DNA of 64,000 nucleotides from Pholis gunnellus (taxonomy: Eukaryota > Chordata > Actinopteri > Perciformes > Pholidae): positions 9,927,133 through 9,991,132 of the forward strand of contig OU342804.1 in the NCBI GenBank assembly GCA_910591455.2, written 5' to 3'. The translations under genes were made by a program, and so were the position numbers. Positions 12,001 to 21,084 of the stretch are shown here, in pieces. Numbering within the stretch: the stretch's first letter is position 1; every line of letters begins with the position of its first letter. The notes beneath the pieces were generated by a model. That model was not told the origin of the DNA and ran no database searches. It saw only the letters and a program-made list of their open reading frames with translations.

Positions 12001-15000
12001 GCTTCTTTTTGTGCATTGGCTATCAATAGTCCAATTTCTCGTTCTGATTTAGAAATGTATGCAATAATATACACTATGCATGCGTATGGATCAGAAACAT
12101 ATTGTATGTCCAAATTGGCATTCCAACATTTTAAGAGAGAATCATTATATTGATTAATCCATATCTCATCAACTTGTCTCTTCAGCACAACATGTGTTTT
12201 TTTCCCCATACATTTGTAGGCAGCCTCAAAACTCTCCTGATCTACACCCACACTGTCAAACAAGTGATTCACAGAATCATATTTCACTGACTCATCTGAG
12301 AGAGCAGTTTTTACTTTTGACAGCAACTCTTTTGCGGCAACCCTTTTTTGTTTATTTGTTTCTTGATTTACACAGTGACATTGTGTCAAGTTATTTGCAT
12401 CACAGGTGCATGTTTTTGGGATATCATTTTCTTGTGAACTGCGACATATGAACGTGCAATTAGAAGGTGGTCTTGGAAAGCCAAATCGACAAACAGTATT
12501 CTTTTTTCTACAGGTTTTGGAATGTCTTTTGGAATGCTGCTGCACAGATCTTACAGTGTCTAACAATGACGCGTCATGTGTTGGTAATGCACATGTGACA
12601 TATTTGTTAATAAACGCAATCACCTCCTCATCTGTGTTTTTATCTATTCGAGGTGCATTCTCAATCCAGAATAAACAATGCACATGTGGTGAACCGCGCT
12701 GTTGAAATTCAACACGAAAAAAATAGTCTGTCATTTTTCCTAATGGATGTAATGGAGAGAGAAGTACTTTCTTCAAAAACATATGCCAGCGATAATCAAA
12801 CATCCGTGCTGCAGTAACAGGATTACGACGCAAGAGCTCACACTTGTCTGACCACTCTAAATCTTCTACAGTTTGTGTTCTCCCCTCTTGTTTCAATATA
12901 CTAGTAAGGAGATTTGACCATCGCAGATCTGCAGATGAAAATGAACAATACCAAGTTGGAGTACCTAGTTGTCGTGTACATGCCACCAAATCTTTTTGTG
13001 CTGTCTGCCAAAATGCTGGAGTACCACGAATAGGTTTAAGGAATCGATACCCTTCATCATACTTCAATACTTTTCTCAAAGACTCCTGGTCTTTCAATAA
13101 ATCCTTAGATACTTTTTGGGAATTACAACCTCCTTTGCCCTTGCGTAAAGCGATGGATACACTTGATAAAACCTGCTGAATTTCTGATATGTACTGAGCA
13201 TAAAAGATGTACTCAACGTTTTGGGCAAACCTACCATCTGCATGTAATATTCTAGCATTTATATACTTAGCCAATGACAATTTTGTTATCCTACCTTTAG
13301 AATATGTATCATTTCCTTGCGGAAACAACACTGGGAAGCATTTGGCTTCGTTACAGTGATCTGTAAGCAAGTGTACAGGATTATTGCCTTCAGCTGGAGC
13401 AATATTTAAGATATCATCAACATGTTGATCTAGTATTTCTTGCCCAATATCAACTGGCATAAGACAAGTGTCTTGAAACATACAGTGCTGTTGTCGATCA
13501 TGCAAGAGCTCATCATCACCATCTGTGGTCGTTTTACCAGTTTCTGTATTTGAATCACTCTCTTTATCCTCCGTGTCAATATTTTCTTCCCTACAAAATG
13601 CATTCAGCCACTCTTCATTAAATTCTACGTCTTTATAATGAATGTTACTTTGTTTCAAAAAATGTAAGGCTCGTCTTACATGCATGGTATTAACAAATTT
13701 ATACTCATAATGTCCTTTATATGTTAGTTTACGTTTCAATTTCACACGCAACAGAGATCCATCATCTGAGTGAGGAAGCAATTTAGTGGTTTGAACGATG
13801 TTGGCTGGAACACATGTTACTGGTCCATGTACACCATTTTGTCCACCTCTGGGTAATGCTAAGATTTTCATAAATGGAATATGAAGTGCTATTAGATGTT
13901 GTTCTAAATTGTTTAGACAGGCTAATTCTGTGGGAATGGGATCTATTGTCAAATTGTTAACTGTACATTGAGCTGGAACTTCACCTTTTTTAAGTTTAAA
14001 ATGGCAAGTGTAGCATATCCACAGTTGACCCCTAGCTGATGCCAAAAGTTGGCACGGTGATGCACAGATATCATTACATTTGTGAACAAAATCGTAGCTA
14101 ATGCATTTGTCTGCATTAAGCAATATTTTTTTTTTTTTTTTATAAGCATCTCTCTTACAATGCAAAACCTGATGTTCAAACAATAACCTTTGGCAAACAC
14201 AACACACAAACTCTGGCCCATTTTTAACATGGGCTGTAAACTGCTCCATCACAAAGGCAAAGTCCTTAGACTTTTCTTTTTTGTTTTGCCTCTTTACCTT
14301 AATAGCTTTAATGACACTTTCCTTGAATTTAGCATTGTGATGGTATTTCTTTTTACTGCTTGTTTTAACATTCTCACAGTGCTTTAAATCCTTTGCATAT
14401 TTTAACCTACTCAGACCTCTGATGTTTACTTTATGTACATCATCTTCTTTGTATTTAGTCGTACTCAATAGTTTCACTCTGTCTTTATGTACGTCATCTT
14501 CTTTGTATTTAGTCGTACTCAATAGTTTCACTCTGTCTTTATGTACGTCATCTTCTTTGTATTTAGTCGTACTCAATAGTTTCACTCTGTCTTTATGTAC
14601 GTCATCTTCTTTGTATTTAGTCGTACTCAATAGTTTCATTCTGTCTTTATGTACGTCATCTTCTTTGTATTTAGTCGTACTCAATAGTTTCACTCTGTCT
14701 TTATGGACATCATCTGTTTTGTATTTATTCTTACTCAATAGTTTCATTTTCTCTTTATGACGAAGATCCAGTTTGTATTTACTCTTACTTTGTTGTTTAA
14801 TTTCGTCCATGTGCATAATATATTTTTTCTTTGAAACACTTTTATTACTTTGGTGATACATTGCATTAATCAGATAATGCTTTTTCATAAGGAAAGTCTT
14901 TTTCTTCTTTATGTACTTTGAGGGAGATAAACTATATGCCTGTTCTTTAACATTCTTCTTTACATTTGAGACTGCAGATGTATCTTGTTTTTTCCTTCTA

Positions 15001-17660
15001 CACATGTATGGTGTGTCAGGTAAAATCTGTTCCATACCGGGCTTGACAAAATCGACACCGCATTTCCTTGATACATTTTGTGCAACTTCAGTGGAAAGAG
15101 GACAAAATATGTTTGGAACGTTGCTTGGCATTTCAACAATATCAGCAGAATCACGTTCAACAGCAGCTGAGCAGCAGGTGTCATTCTGCAATGCACTACA
15201 CTGTTTTGTCTTTTGTGATCTAGTTTTGTACCCTTTGTCAAATGAAAGATTGTTTTTGCATGATCCATAACAAGACTGCAGTCCAGGTAGATGAACACAA
15301 ACTACATTTTCATAATGATTACCAGCAAGATTTTCTAAATATATACAATGTTTGGAGAAAAGCTTGGTGGTGCAACTATACTTCAGCCACCGCCCATCAA
15401 GAAATGTAAATATGTGTACTCCTAATTTATCTGCTGCTGCTTGTATTTCAAGTTCTGTAGCCCAGGTCTTAGCCTTTCGCATTTGAGTATTTGTTAGGTA
15501 CTGCGATACTGAAGAATACACACTCCTCAAATTATTCACATAGTGGTCAGCATTCATTTCCAACTGTCTAACAATAGCTCGTCGAACTGTGAGATGATTA
15601 TTTTGTGTTCCACTTATAGCTTGAGAGATAGCGCGAAAGAAACAATTACCATCAGCCAATATGCTTTCATTTTTGCATGGGACTCCTAATTGACCAACAT
15701 GTGTAGGTTCCACTGTGTGTATTTTTTCATGTTGTATTCTTAAACATGTGCACAAAGCTTGTGCCACACGTTCACAGATTGGTGTAAAGTCCAGCTTCAC
15801 ATTTTCAACTTCACAAACAAATTCAACATCAGAGTTAACTTGGGAAACATATGTTTTGTTTTGTTCAGATTCTTTGCCAACTGACATCTTGCACTTTGAT
15901 CTTTTAGCATTCCTGTTTCCTACATTTTGTGCTGCCCCAAAATCAATCTCAGCAGCAATATTCTCAGCAGACCTTTTACCACTCGATGTTACTTTTAAAC
16001 GCTTGTTACTTCTGGTAATGTTGATGTTCGGTTCATCTTCAAGTATCACAAAATCCAAATCCTGAGTTACAAATGTTTTAGAATCTTTACACAGCACTGT
16101 TGGTTGTGCAACAAGGGGAAGTTGTGTTACATTTTGTGGCAAACTGGTTGGTTTTGAAGGTCTCTCAGTGACACAAACGCCACTTAGTTCAAAAGGCTTT
16201 AGATAACCACCAAACCCTGCAGACAGATGGCAAATGTGCTGGTAAAGATCGTCCATTGAAGCGAAATACAAAACAACGCTCGCTCCCTCTCCATCAACCA
16301 TGCCACTAGCATTGCGTGCATGCGAGTCAACCATTGCATACTCTCCATTTCCCTTAATGATTGCACACGTATTGGCACACAAAGTCAGAAGACATGTGGT
16401 GTATTTTGACAAGATCTGCACCAGTCCACTATGAAGAGTGGCGATGGTATGATTTTCAATCAGTTCACCTTCGACCACATTTACATATCCTGCCACAAAG
16501 TCGCTAGCATAGCTAAATTGAAAATGATGTCCATCAATAACTCTCTGCTTAGGCAAGTCATTGACACACAACAAACTAGAGCTGCCGCTGATTGCGTCGT
16601 GTTCTCTCAAACTTGTGTACAACTGGTCACCTGAAAGCAACACCGAGTCCAGATCTGTTGTCTGCCATGAGAAAACACTCGCTCTACTATGTTTTGCTAA
16701 ACTTACCAACGCAATTGCCATGCACTGAACTCCTCCAAATGTAAACCTCTCATCCCCCTGGTGAAATGATCCCCTCACACTGTTACCAAGCCTGACAGAA
16801 CTGCCTGCCTCAACATCAGTTGCAACATTCACGTCACCACTGTTGTCACCATCACTGTCTGTAGACCCAGTAGCACACTCCATGTCAGTATCAGTTTGGT
16901 ACTGAACTGAAAGGCTGTGAATACCCCACCACCCAGCATTTAACGACTCCTTCAGGTCTCTAATGTGATACATCAGGTCTGCCATGCACGTGTTGAAAAC
17001 AGCCACAGGCGTGCCATAAACAGATGCCAACCCAGACTTGGCGTCACGTACGCCACAATCAACTACTACGAAGAACTTGCCGTGTTGAATAACAGCCATA
17101 ACTGCACCGTCAAGGTTCAAAAGACACATTTGATCTCTATTGAGTAGTTCTTCCATTTTGTTCGACAGCACAGTCTCACTGTTGAACTCAAAGTCATTGT
17201 ACTCTGGCTCGCCAACATCAACTGCCCAGCTAATGCCAAACACAGCACTCTGTTTTAGCAACGTGCACAGATCTTTCTCTGCTACATTACTTTGATGGCA
17301 TGCCTTCTCCAATTTCCTACTTTCTACACATATACTATCAATTTCTGACCCCTTCCATGTGCATACAGGCGTAATCACATGTTTGATTGCAGCAACAACA
17401 CTCCGTGCAAGACCCATGTTCACATTAGACTGTCCAGCCGCTTTGCTGAAAACAGTCCCAGTGATAACAGCCGCTTGCCGTTTGCTTGCACAGATACACT
17501 CATTAGGATTAGAACCAGCCTGACCTTTGATGTGTCTTTGTGTGCAGCCCTTAAGGTGGTCACTCTCTCTCACATCCACTGGCAGAGCCCTGGCAGGTGA
17601 TGTTGGCGTTGAGGACAGTTCCACAGCCTGGGGGAGTTCCACAGCCTGGGGGATTGGCAC
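9003..17660 (-). CDS. Helentron-type Helitron Rep/helicase/endonuclease polyprotein, last coding exon (copy 1)
   Basis: This is the last and largest coding exon of a rolling-circle transposon protein, about 2,885 aa. The open frame runs on to an ATG at 17771. However, the first 37 codons of that frame look like intron, because a TTAAG|GTGCCA acceptor lies at 17660/17661 and the coding exons upstream are in phase. Numbering below is for the predicted 3,334-aa spliced protein. Two peptidase-C76-like modules lie at about 527-690 and 757-927 (second: GVQCMA with Cys762, DSH with Asp894/His896). OTU protease: DGNC with Asp1119/Cys1122, NHY with His1231. An 18-aa lysine-rich repeat spans about 1410-1550, followed by a Cys-rich region. 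Rep nickase: HVH at 2108-2110 and the tyrosine pair Tyr2313/Tyr2317. PIF1-like helicase: GGAGTGKS at 2668-2675, Asp-Glu 2757-2758, GDFFQLPP, and ALSRVR near the end. C-terminal APE-like endonuclease: TETW (Glu3145), GDFND (Asp3262), SDHD (His3321). No frameshift or internal stop, so it is potentially active. The Helitron assignment is firm. Confidence 0.93.
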   Translation of the reverse strand: MPIPQAVELPQAVELSSTPTSPARALPVDVRESDHLKGCTQRHIKGQAGSNPNECICASKRQAAVITGTVFSKAAGQSNVNMGLARSVVAAIKHVITPVCTWKGSEIDSICVESRKLEKACHQSNVAEKDLCTLLKQSAVFGISWAVDVGEPEYNDFEFNSETVLSNKMEELLNRDQMCLLNLDGAVMAVIQHGKFFVVVDCGVRDAKSGLASVYGTPVAVFNTCMADLMYHIRDLKESLNAGWWGIHSLSVQYQTDTDMECATGSTDSDGDNSGDVNVATDVEAGSSVRLGNSVRGSFHQGDERFTFGGVQCMAIALVSLAKHSRASVFSWQTTDLDSVLLSGDQLYTSLREHDAISGSSSLLCVNDLPKQRVIDGHHFQFSYASDFVAGYVNVVEGELIENHTIATLHSGLVQILSKYTTCLLTLCANTCAIIKGNGEYAMVDSHARNASGMVDGEGASVVLYFASMDDLYQHICHLSAGFGGYLKPFELSGVCVTERPSKPTSLPQNVTQLPLVAQPTVLCKDSKTFVTQDLDFVILEDEPNINITRSNKRLKVTSSGKRSAENIAAEIDFGAAQNVGNRNAKRSKCKMSVGKESEQNKTYVSQVNSDVEFVCEVENVKLDFTPICERVAQALCTCLRIQHEKIHTVEPTHVGQLGVPCKNESILADGNCFFRAISQAISGTQNNHLTVRRAIVRQLEMNADHYVNNLRSVYSSVSQYLTNTQMRKAKTWATELEIQAAADKLGVHIFTFLDGRWLKYSCTTKLFSKHCIYLENLAGNHYENVVCVHLPGLQSCYGSCKNNLSFDKGYKTRSQKTKQCSALQNDTCCSAAVERDSADIVEMPSNVPNIFCPLSTEVAQNVSRKCGVDFVKPGMEQILPDTPYMCRRKKQDTSAVSNVKKNVKEQAYSLSPSKYIKKKKTFLMKKHYLINAMYHQSNKSVSKKKYIMHMDEIKQQSKSKYKLDLRHKEKMKLLSKNKYKTDDVHKDRVKLLSTTKYKEDDVHKDRMKLLSTTKYKEDDVHKDRVKLLSTTKYKEDDVHKDRVKLLSTTKYKEDDVHKDRVKLLSTTKYKEDDVHKVNIRGLSRLKYAKDLKHCENVKTSSKKKYHHNAKFKESVIKAIKVKRQNKKEKSKDFAFVMEQFTAHVKNGPEFVCCVCQRLLFEHQVLHCKRDAYKKKKKILLNADKCISYDFVHKCNDICASPCQLLASARGQLWICYTCHFKLKKGEVPAQCTVNNLTIDPIPTELACLNNLEQHLIALHIPFMKILALPRGGQNGVHGPVTCVPANIVQTTKLLPHSDDGSLLRVKLKRKLTYKGHYEYKFVNTMHVRRALHFLKQSNIHYKDVEFNEEWLNAFCREENIDTEDKESDSNTETGKTTTDGDDELLHDRQQHCMFQDTCLMPVDIGQEILDQHVDDILNIAPAEGNNPVHLLTDHCNEAKCFPVLFPQGNDTYSKGRITKLSLAKYINARILHADGRFAQNVEYIFYAQYISEIQQVLSSVSIALRKGKGGCNSQKVSKDLLKDQESLRKVLKYDEGYRFLKPIRGTPAFWQTAQKDLVACTRQLGTPTWYCSFSSADLRWSNLLTSILKQEGRTQTVEDLEWSDKCELLRRNPVTAARMFDYRWHMFLKKVLLSPLHPLGKMTDYFFRVEFQQRGSPHVHCLFWIENAPRIDKNTDEEVIAFINKYVTCALPTHDASLLDTVRSVQQHSKRHSKTCRKKNTVCRFGFPRPPSNCTFICRSSQENDIPKTCTCDANNLTQCHCVNQETNKQKRVAAKELLSKVKTALSDESVKYDSVNHLFDSVGVDQESFEAAYKCMGKKTHVVLKRQVDEIWINQYNDSLLKCWNANLDIQYVSDPYACIVYIIAYISKSEREIGLLIANAQKEAAEQGNVDAQEALKKLGRVYLHNRDLSAQEAAYRVGNMHLKECSRKVVFVPTGDNVVKMSLPLKVLKEKAKYKELTSEDMWMTGIVERYRNRPKDATFNNMCLAQFAAEYRVVSKNEKSKSKIALSNNLGYITKRTRTKPAVIRYARFSKTKYPENFYQSNLQLFLPYRVDAQLKPQTFETFEQFYTTGEIKFTDGSKLSVQTIVDRNRGVFEVDADVLDRVQATIEEEGILEDAWCEMFPEQELERLECEEEVKAQEQIEEEDPEHIPDLSMSTQAGALLEKNNNILSREDGLALIRSLNEIQMATFNKVRNWCLAKVKGENPTPLNVFITGGAGTGKSHLIKAIQYEAMRLLAPTCQNPDDICVVLTAPTGIAAYNLHAATIHNTFSIGINIQLPYTPLGEDKLNTLRAKFSSLQIVIIDEISMVDNKLLTYIHGRLRQIKQTGDFSPFGKVSVIAVGDFFQLPPVKGKPLCTDIASDNLWSNNFEMVELTTIVRQKDPAFAQLLNRLRTRSKDSPMSPDDITILKQCETGEDCQDLHIFPTNVQVNAHNVKQLFKCCPDYIEINAQDYENNRKTGKRELKRKPHAKVYHTCLSEKLLLGKNARVMLTKNVDVMDGLVNGICGTITDIITSGTNIFPQMIYVEFDDKLVGTQRRKQSASFSTQFTTSTAIKPEEDNVSSNGGLRRQFPLKLAWACTVHKVQGITVDKAVVSLKKIFAAGQAYVALSRVRNLSGLVIQDFEEKAIYCKENIQHAIQRMEPFLTDNITQQKLPDRALNVFLMNVQSLPRHVADLTVFTQRLNVHCIAVTETWLPAAPYTQTINIDGFHFDSCPRSASYTSDNQSLIALQNQHHGGVGMYSADKLTYNIIKLPHVNLECLVYNCVTYNILIAVIYRPPSYPMALFKAHLNNLLESLDTKSDTIAVMGDFNDDILKSSTICDFMTNKGYIQVVAQPTTGKGTLIDHVYIKTTQYDTQAIVLPTYFSDHDAIVCSFSHKTVD
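14405..14780 (-). repeat. 54-bp coding minisatellite (18-aa KYKEDDVHKDRVKLLSTT unit), copy 1
   Basis: Within the large exon, 18-residue units of the form KYK-x-D-D-V-H-K-D-R-V-K-L-L-S-T-T repeat in tandem. About eight units can be recognised. The inner ones differ at one residue or none, and the outer ones are more diverged. The period is 54 bp, so unit changes keep the frame. The stretch is highly basic and sits between the OTU protease and the Cys-rich region before the Rep domain. DNA or RNA binding, or a flexible spacer, is plausible but not shown. Confidence 0.95.
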
Positions 17661-18385
17661 CTTAAGGATCATAAAGTGACAAAGAACAATTAAAAACATG
17701 TACTTATTCATTATTTGACAATGATGTGATACGTAAGAGATAGATGGAGATCTATATCTATGCAACGACACGGCTTAACAACTACTTTTCCGTCGAATTG
17801 GAACTTCAACATGTTCTGTTAGCTCATTTAAATATAAGTAAACCAACCTCTGCATTCACATCCACTGGCAGAGACGTTGGCCTTGGAGGGAGTTCCACAG
17901 CCTGGGGGATTGGCACCTTGGGGAACATAAAGCCAGAAAGAACACTTACAAACATGTACTTATATATGACTTGGCAATGAAGTGATAAGTAAGACACTCG
18001 TGAAAACAGAAACAGTAAGGCTTAAAAACTGATTTCAGTGTAATTGAACTGCATTTTCACTAACAACATGTTCTGTTAGCTCATTTATATATAAGTAGTA
18101 CACCAACCTCTGCATTCACATCCACTGGCAGAGACGTTGGCCTTGGAGGGAGTTCCACAGCCTGGGGGATTGGCACCTTGGGGAACATAAAGCCAGAAAG
18201 AACACTTACAAACATGTACTTATATATGACTTGGCAATGAAGTGATAAGTAAGACACTCGTGAAAACAGAAACAGTAAGGCTTAAAAACTGATTTCAGTG
18301 TAATTGAACTGCATTTTCACTAACAACATGTTCTGTTAGCTCATTTATATATAAGTAGTACACCAACCTCTGCATTCACATCCAC
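17588..18385 (-). repeat. 260-bp tandem exon-plus-intron repeat (copy 1)
   Basis: Units 17848-18107 and 18108-18367 are almost identical, and each holds one 69-bp exon (VPIPQAVELPPRP...DVNAE) and its intron. A third, diverged unit at 17588-17847 contributes the first codons of the large exon, which also start VPIPQAVELP. There the donor that would follow LPVDV is lost, so that repeat exon is fused with the coding body. Exon 10 ends with the same VDVNAE codons and donor. Internal duplication therefore adds in-frame 23-aa linker segments. Confidence 0.85.
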
Positions 18386-20836
18386 GGTCTCTGATGGCTC
18401 CAAAGGGATTGCTGCAACACTAGGTGTGACCTCCACCTAAAAGAAAATGCCACATTTAACTTTCAGCACATTTATTTCCACAATGCTATGCTGAAATGTC
18501 ATTACTTGTAATGAACGTACACTGCATACAACTTAATTTCACAACAGACAGATATGATATACACAGAAAACACACCTGCTGCTCTGTCACCGTCTTGTGT
18601 GAAACTGCCTTCTGTGGTCGTCCCATGCGGCGTTCCTAAATTGAGATGAACAACAAACATTTGTAAGCACAACTTGCAACATTTTGGAATGGAATTATAA
18701 TAATTTCTGACTTAATAACAACTCTATAGACCGAGAACATGTAGTTGCTAGTTACCTTTCTGCATTGGGAAATGACTGCTGGGTGCTCTGCTGGGCTCTC
18801 TGGTGGGCTTGGAAGATGAGATGGAACAACAGCATCCATGGCATCCAAGATGGCACTGCTGAACCTCCAGAGACGTACAGAACATTCCTTGACAATCTGA
18901 AATATAAAGCAGAAAACATGTTATGGACACCTTACCACACAAACTCAAATATGATCAATAAATATTTCCATGTTTTCCAACAAATAAATTAAAGATGACA
19001 AACCTGCTGATGAACAAGCCTCCTCTTGGGTGCACCACAAGACTGCTCTGGTTCCCCAAAATGGCGCCTCTGTAATGAAAATAGCATTCCTTAAATTAAA
19101 CACGTGTCTCCTTTGACCATTACATGATACCATGTTAACACTATACAAGTGTTTGCACAATCAGCTACAAAATTACAGTCTACAATAATTTACCTTCTTG
19201 CCGCGTGCAACAAATGTCCACTCAGACGGGTCTGGTCGGCGTGGCACTCGGACCTCTCCCGTCACGACCACCTTCGGCGAGATCCTGCGAGCAGGAGGGG
19301 ATGTCTTTGGTGTCTCTGGCTTCTTGGTAGGAACTGGCTCCAGCACCTTCCTCAGCAGGTGGTCGTGTGCAGCAGAAAAGAAAGCCTTTGCCAAGATGGG
19401 CATCCCGTCAGGGTCACTCAAATGCACCTACAAAGCAAGAGAAAATAATTAACACATAGATCTAAGAATCAATATAAAGCTGCCATGAATTGATTGCTAT
19501 AATCTACAAACAAGTGTACATCACACTTCTGCACATGTCAACAAAATATGTTACTTACGCTGTCTCTGTTCCACAGCTGAAGGTCGTTCATAGGCAACTG
19601 CTCGGCAACAGACCAGTACCTCACACCTTAACGTGAGAAGAAAAGGCGAGATTTAGTGACAAGGCCTAAATGATTTACAACAATCTTTTTTGACAGAAAG
19701 GATGTAGACAAAACAATTATGCACTGCACAGATGTGATCTCTTTTCAGATATTTCTACTATTACGACTTTTAGGAAGACATCTACATTTACGTTGATTTA
19801 TATAAATGCACCATGATTTGTGTGCATCAAATAACCAACTTAACTTAAATTATAGGAAATCTAAATGGCATGGCATATATTAACTGGTACACATGCAACG
19901 TTTCATAAGTGACATTCCATTAAACATACCTGCAGATGCAGCTTTACGACGGTACTCGTTTCGCAGGTGCTCCTGCACATCCACTGCTACGTTGAGCCTT
20001 GGAGGAAAGTCCACCACCACCACCTACAAATACACAATAGATGTTCATAAGTTATTTTATCCAAACACTATAGCCAACCTCACACCTTATACATCAACAT
20101 CATTTCTAGTACAAAAGATATATTACCTCATCCCATTTCTCGCGAACACTACCAAGGAGCAGAGCGAACTCTTCACCAGCCTCGATGACGGTTCGACTGG
20201 AAGTGAGGTTGTTGCCAGGGGCCAAGAGACAGACAACATCAGGAGTACGATCCAGCACAGCATTCCGCACCTCAGTCCGCAGGTCCTTTGCAGAGGCCCC
20301 CGGCGTAGACATGACACCAACAGCAAATCCAGCTGGCATCTCCACGAAACCATCTGCAATCCCCCGCAGATGGGAGTCTCCTACAAGCAGGACAAACTAA
20401 ACACAAAATGGCATTTTTAGAATGGCAAACGAATAATCTTGCAGAAATCCACAACTTTCTTGATCATTTTTCATCGCAAATATACCTTCTTGTCTGGAGA
20501 GTCATCCAGAAAGACCAACTTGTGCTGCTTCCCGGTTGCGGTAGAAGTGGGCCACTTCTTCACAGGATTGCGAAATCCCGTTCCAGCAACTACAGAATAG
20601 GAAAACAAAATAAACACTATGAAACATAATACTAACTAATCCATTTAAACACAACAGTGCACATTCCAGACATGCAAAACAATATACAGCTTACACATAG
20701 AACAGCAATTAAGGAAAGCAGTTGCCAACATACCAGAAGAAACAGAGGGTCGTTGGGTGTTCATTTCCAAGGATCGGCGCATCTCAGCAATCCTCTTGCC
20801 TGCCTGAGATCGTCGGTAAGATCGTCCACGAGGCAT
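17848..20836 (-). CDS. SGNH-hydrolase 5' exons (1-12) of the Helentron gene (copy 1)
   Basis: Twelve short exons read in a single phase into the large exon. Coordinates: 20734-20836, 20486-20589, 20127-20396, 19930-20023, 19559-19626, 19194-19427, 19004-19069, 18756-18896, 18576-18635, 18368-18436, 18108-18176, 17848-17916. Every junction has GT-AG borders (donors such as GTATGT and GTAAGT), and the phases add up to 449 codons without a stop. Exons 1-2 give a basic N-terminus starting MPRGRSYRRS. Exons 3-6 encode an SGNH/GDSL-type hydrolase: GDSH (Ser77, block I), Gly102, PGNN (Gly130/Asn132, block III) and DSVH (Asp212/His215, block V). Exons 7-12 are a Pro/Ser/Glu-rich linker. The ATG directly follows a TTTCAG acceptor, which suggests an upstream non-coding exon. 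The substrate is unknown. Comparable SGNH/esterase domains occur in ORF1 of CR1/L2-type LINEs. It could instead be a separate gene trapped beside the Helitron, but the phase continuity and shared linker repeat argue for one gene. Confidence 0.8.
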
Positions 20837-21045
20837 CTGAAAGTATAAAAGTTCATTGATTAGTCAAGCCATTACACGATGCTGCTGTTCAGTGTTACAA
20901 AATGCTACATGTTAGGAAAGCTTATTTCTAATGAGTCTGCAGTATGTTATACCTACCACAAGAGGTCACTATAGAACTGCAACCACAAATGCTGTTACTT
21001 CTACAGCGCACCCTTGTGGCATATATGGGAACTGCACACTCGCGC

Positions 21046-21071
21046 CACACACACACACACACACACACACA
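21046..21071. repeat. (CA)n microsatellite (copy 1; copy 2 at 43115-43140)
   Basis: About 12 CA units at the left edge of the near-palindrome, with no length difference seen between the copies. Confidence 0.95.
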
Positions 21072-21084
21072 ACTGTGTGAACTA

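Noticed and set aside
12194..13179. Several plus-strand ORFs of 85-111 aa opposite the Rep region
   Set aside because: They are shadows of the strongly supported minus-strand coding exon and lack any family resemblance.
14422..14760. Plus-strand ORF of TSSSLYLVVLNSFTLSLC repeats resembling a membrane protein
   Set aside because: It is the antisense reading of the 54-bp coding minisatellite.
16224..17429. Herpesvirus-derived sequence, because of the C76-like protease modules
   Set aside because: The modules sit in phase inside a Helitron protein, and C76-like domains are not confined to viruses. No other viral gene is seen.
17661..17771. ATG at 17771 as the start of the Helentron protein (37 extra N-terminal residues)
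   Set aside because: The segment sits upstream of a good acceptor at 17660/17661, and the spliced exons join in phase exactly there. The 37 residues look like translated intron.
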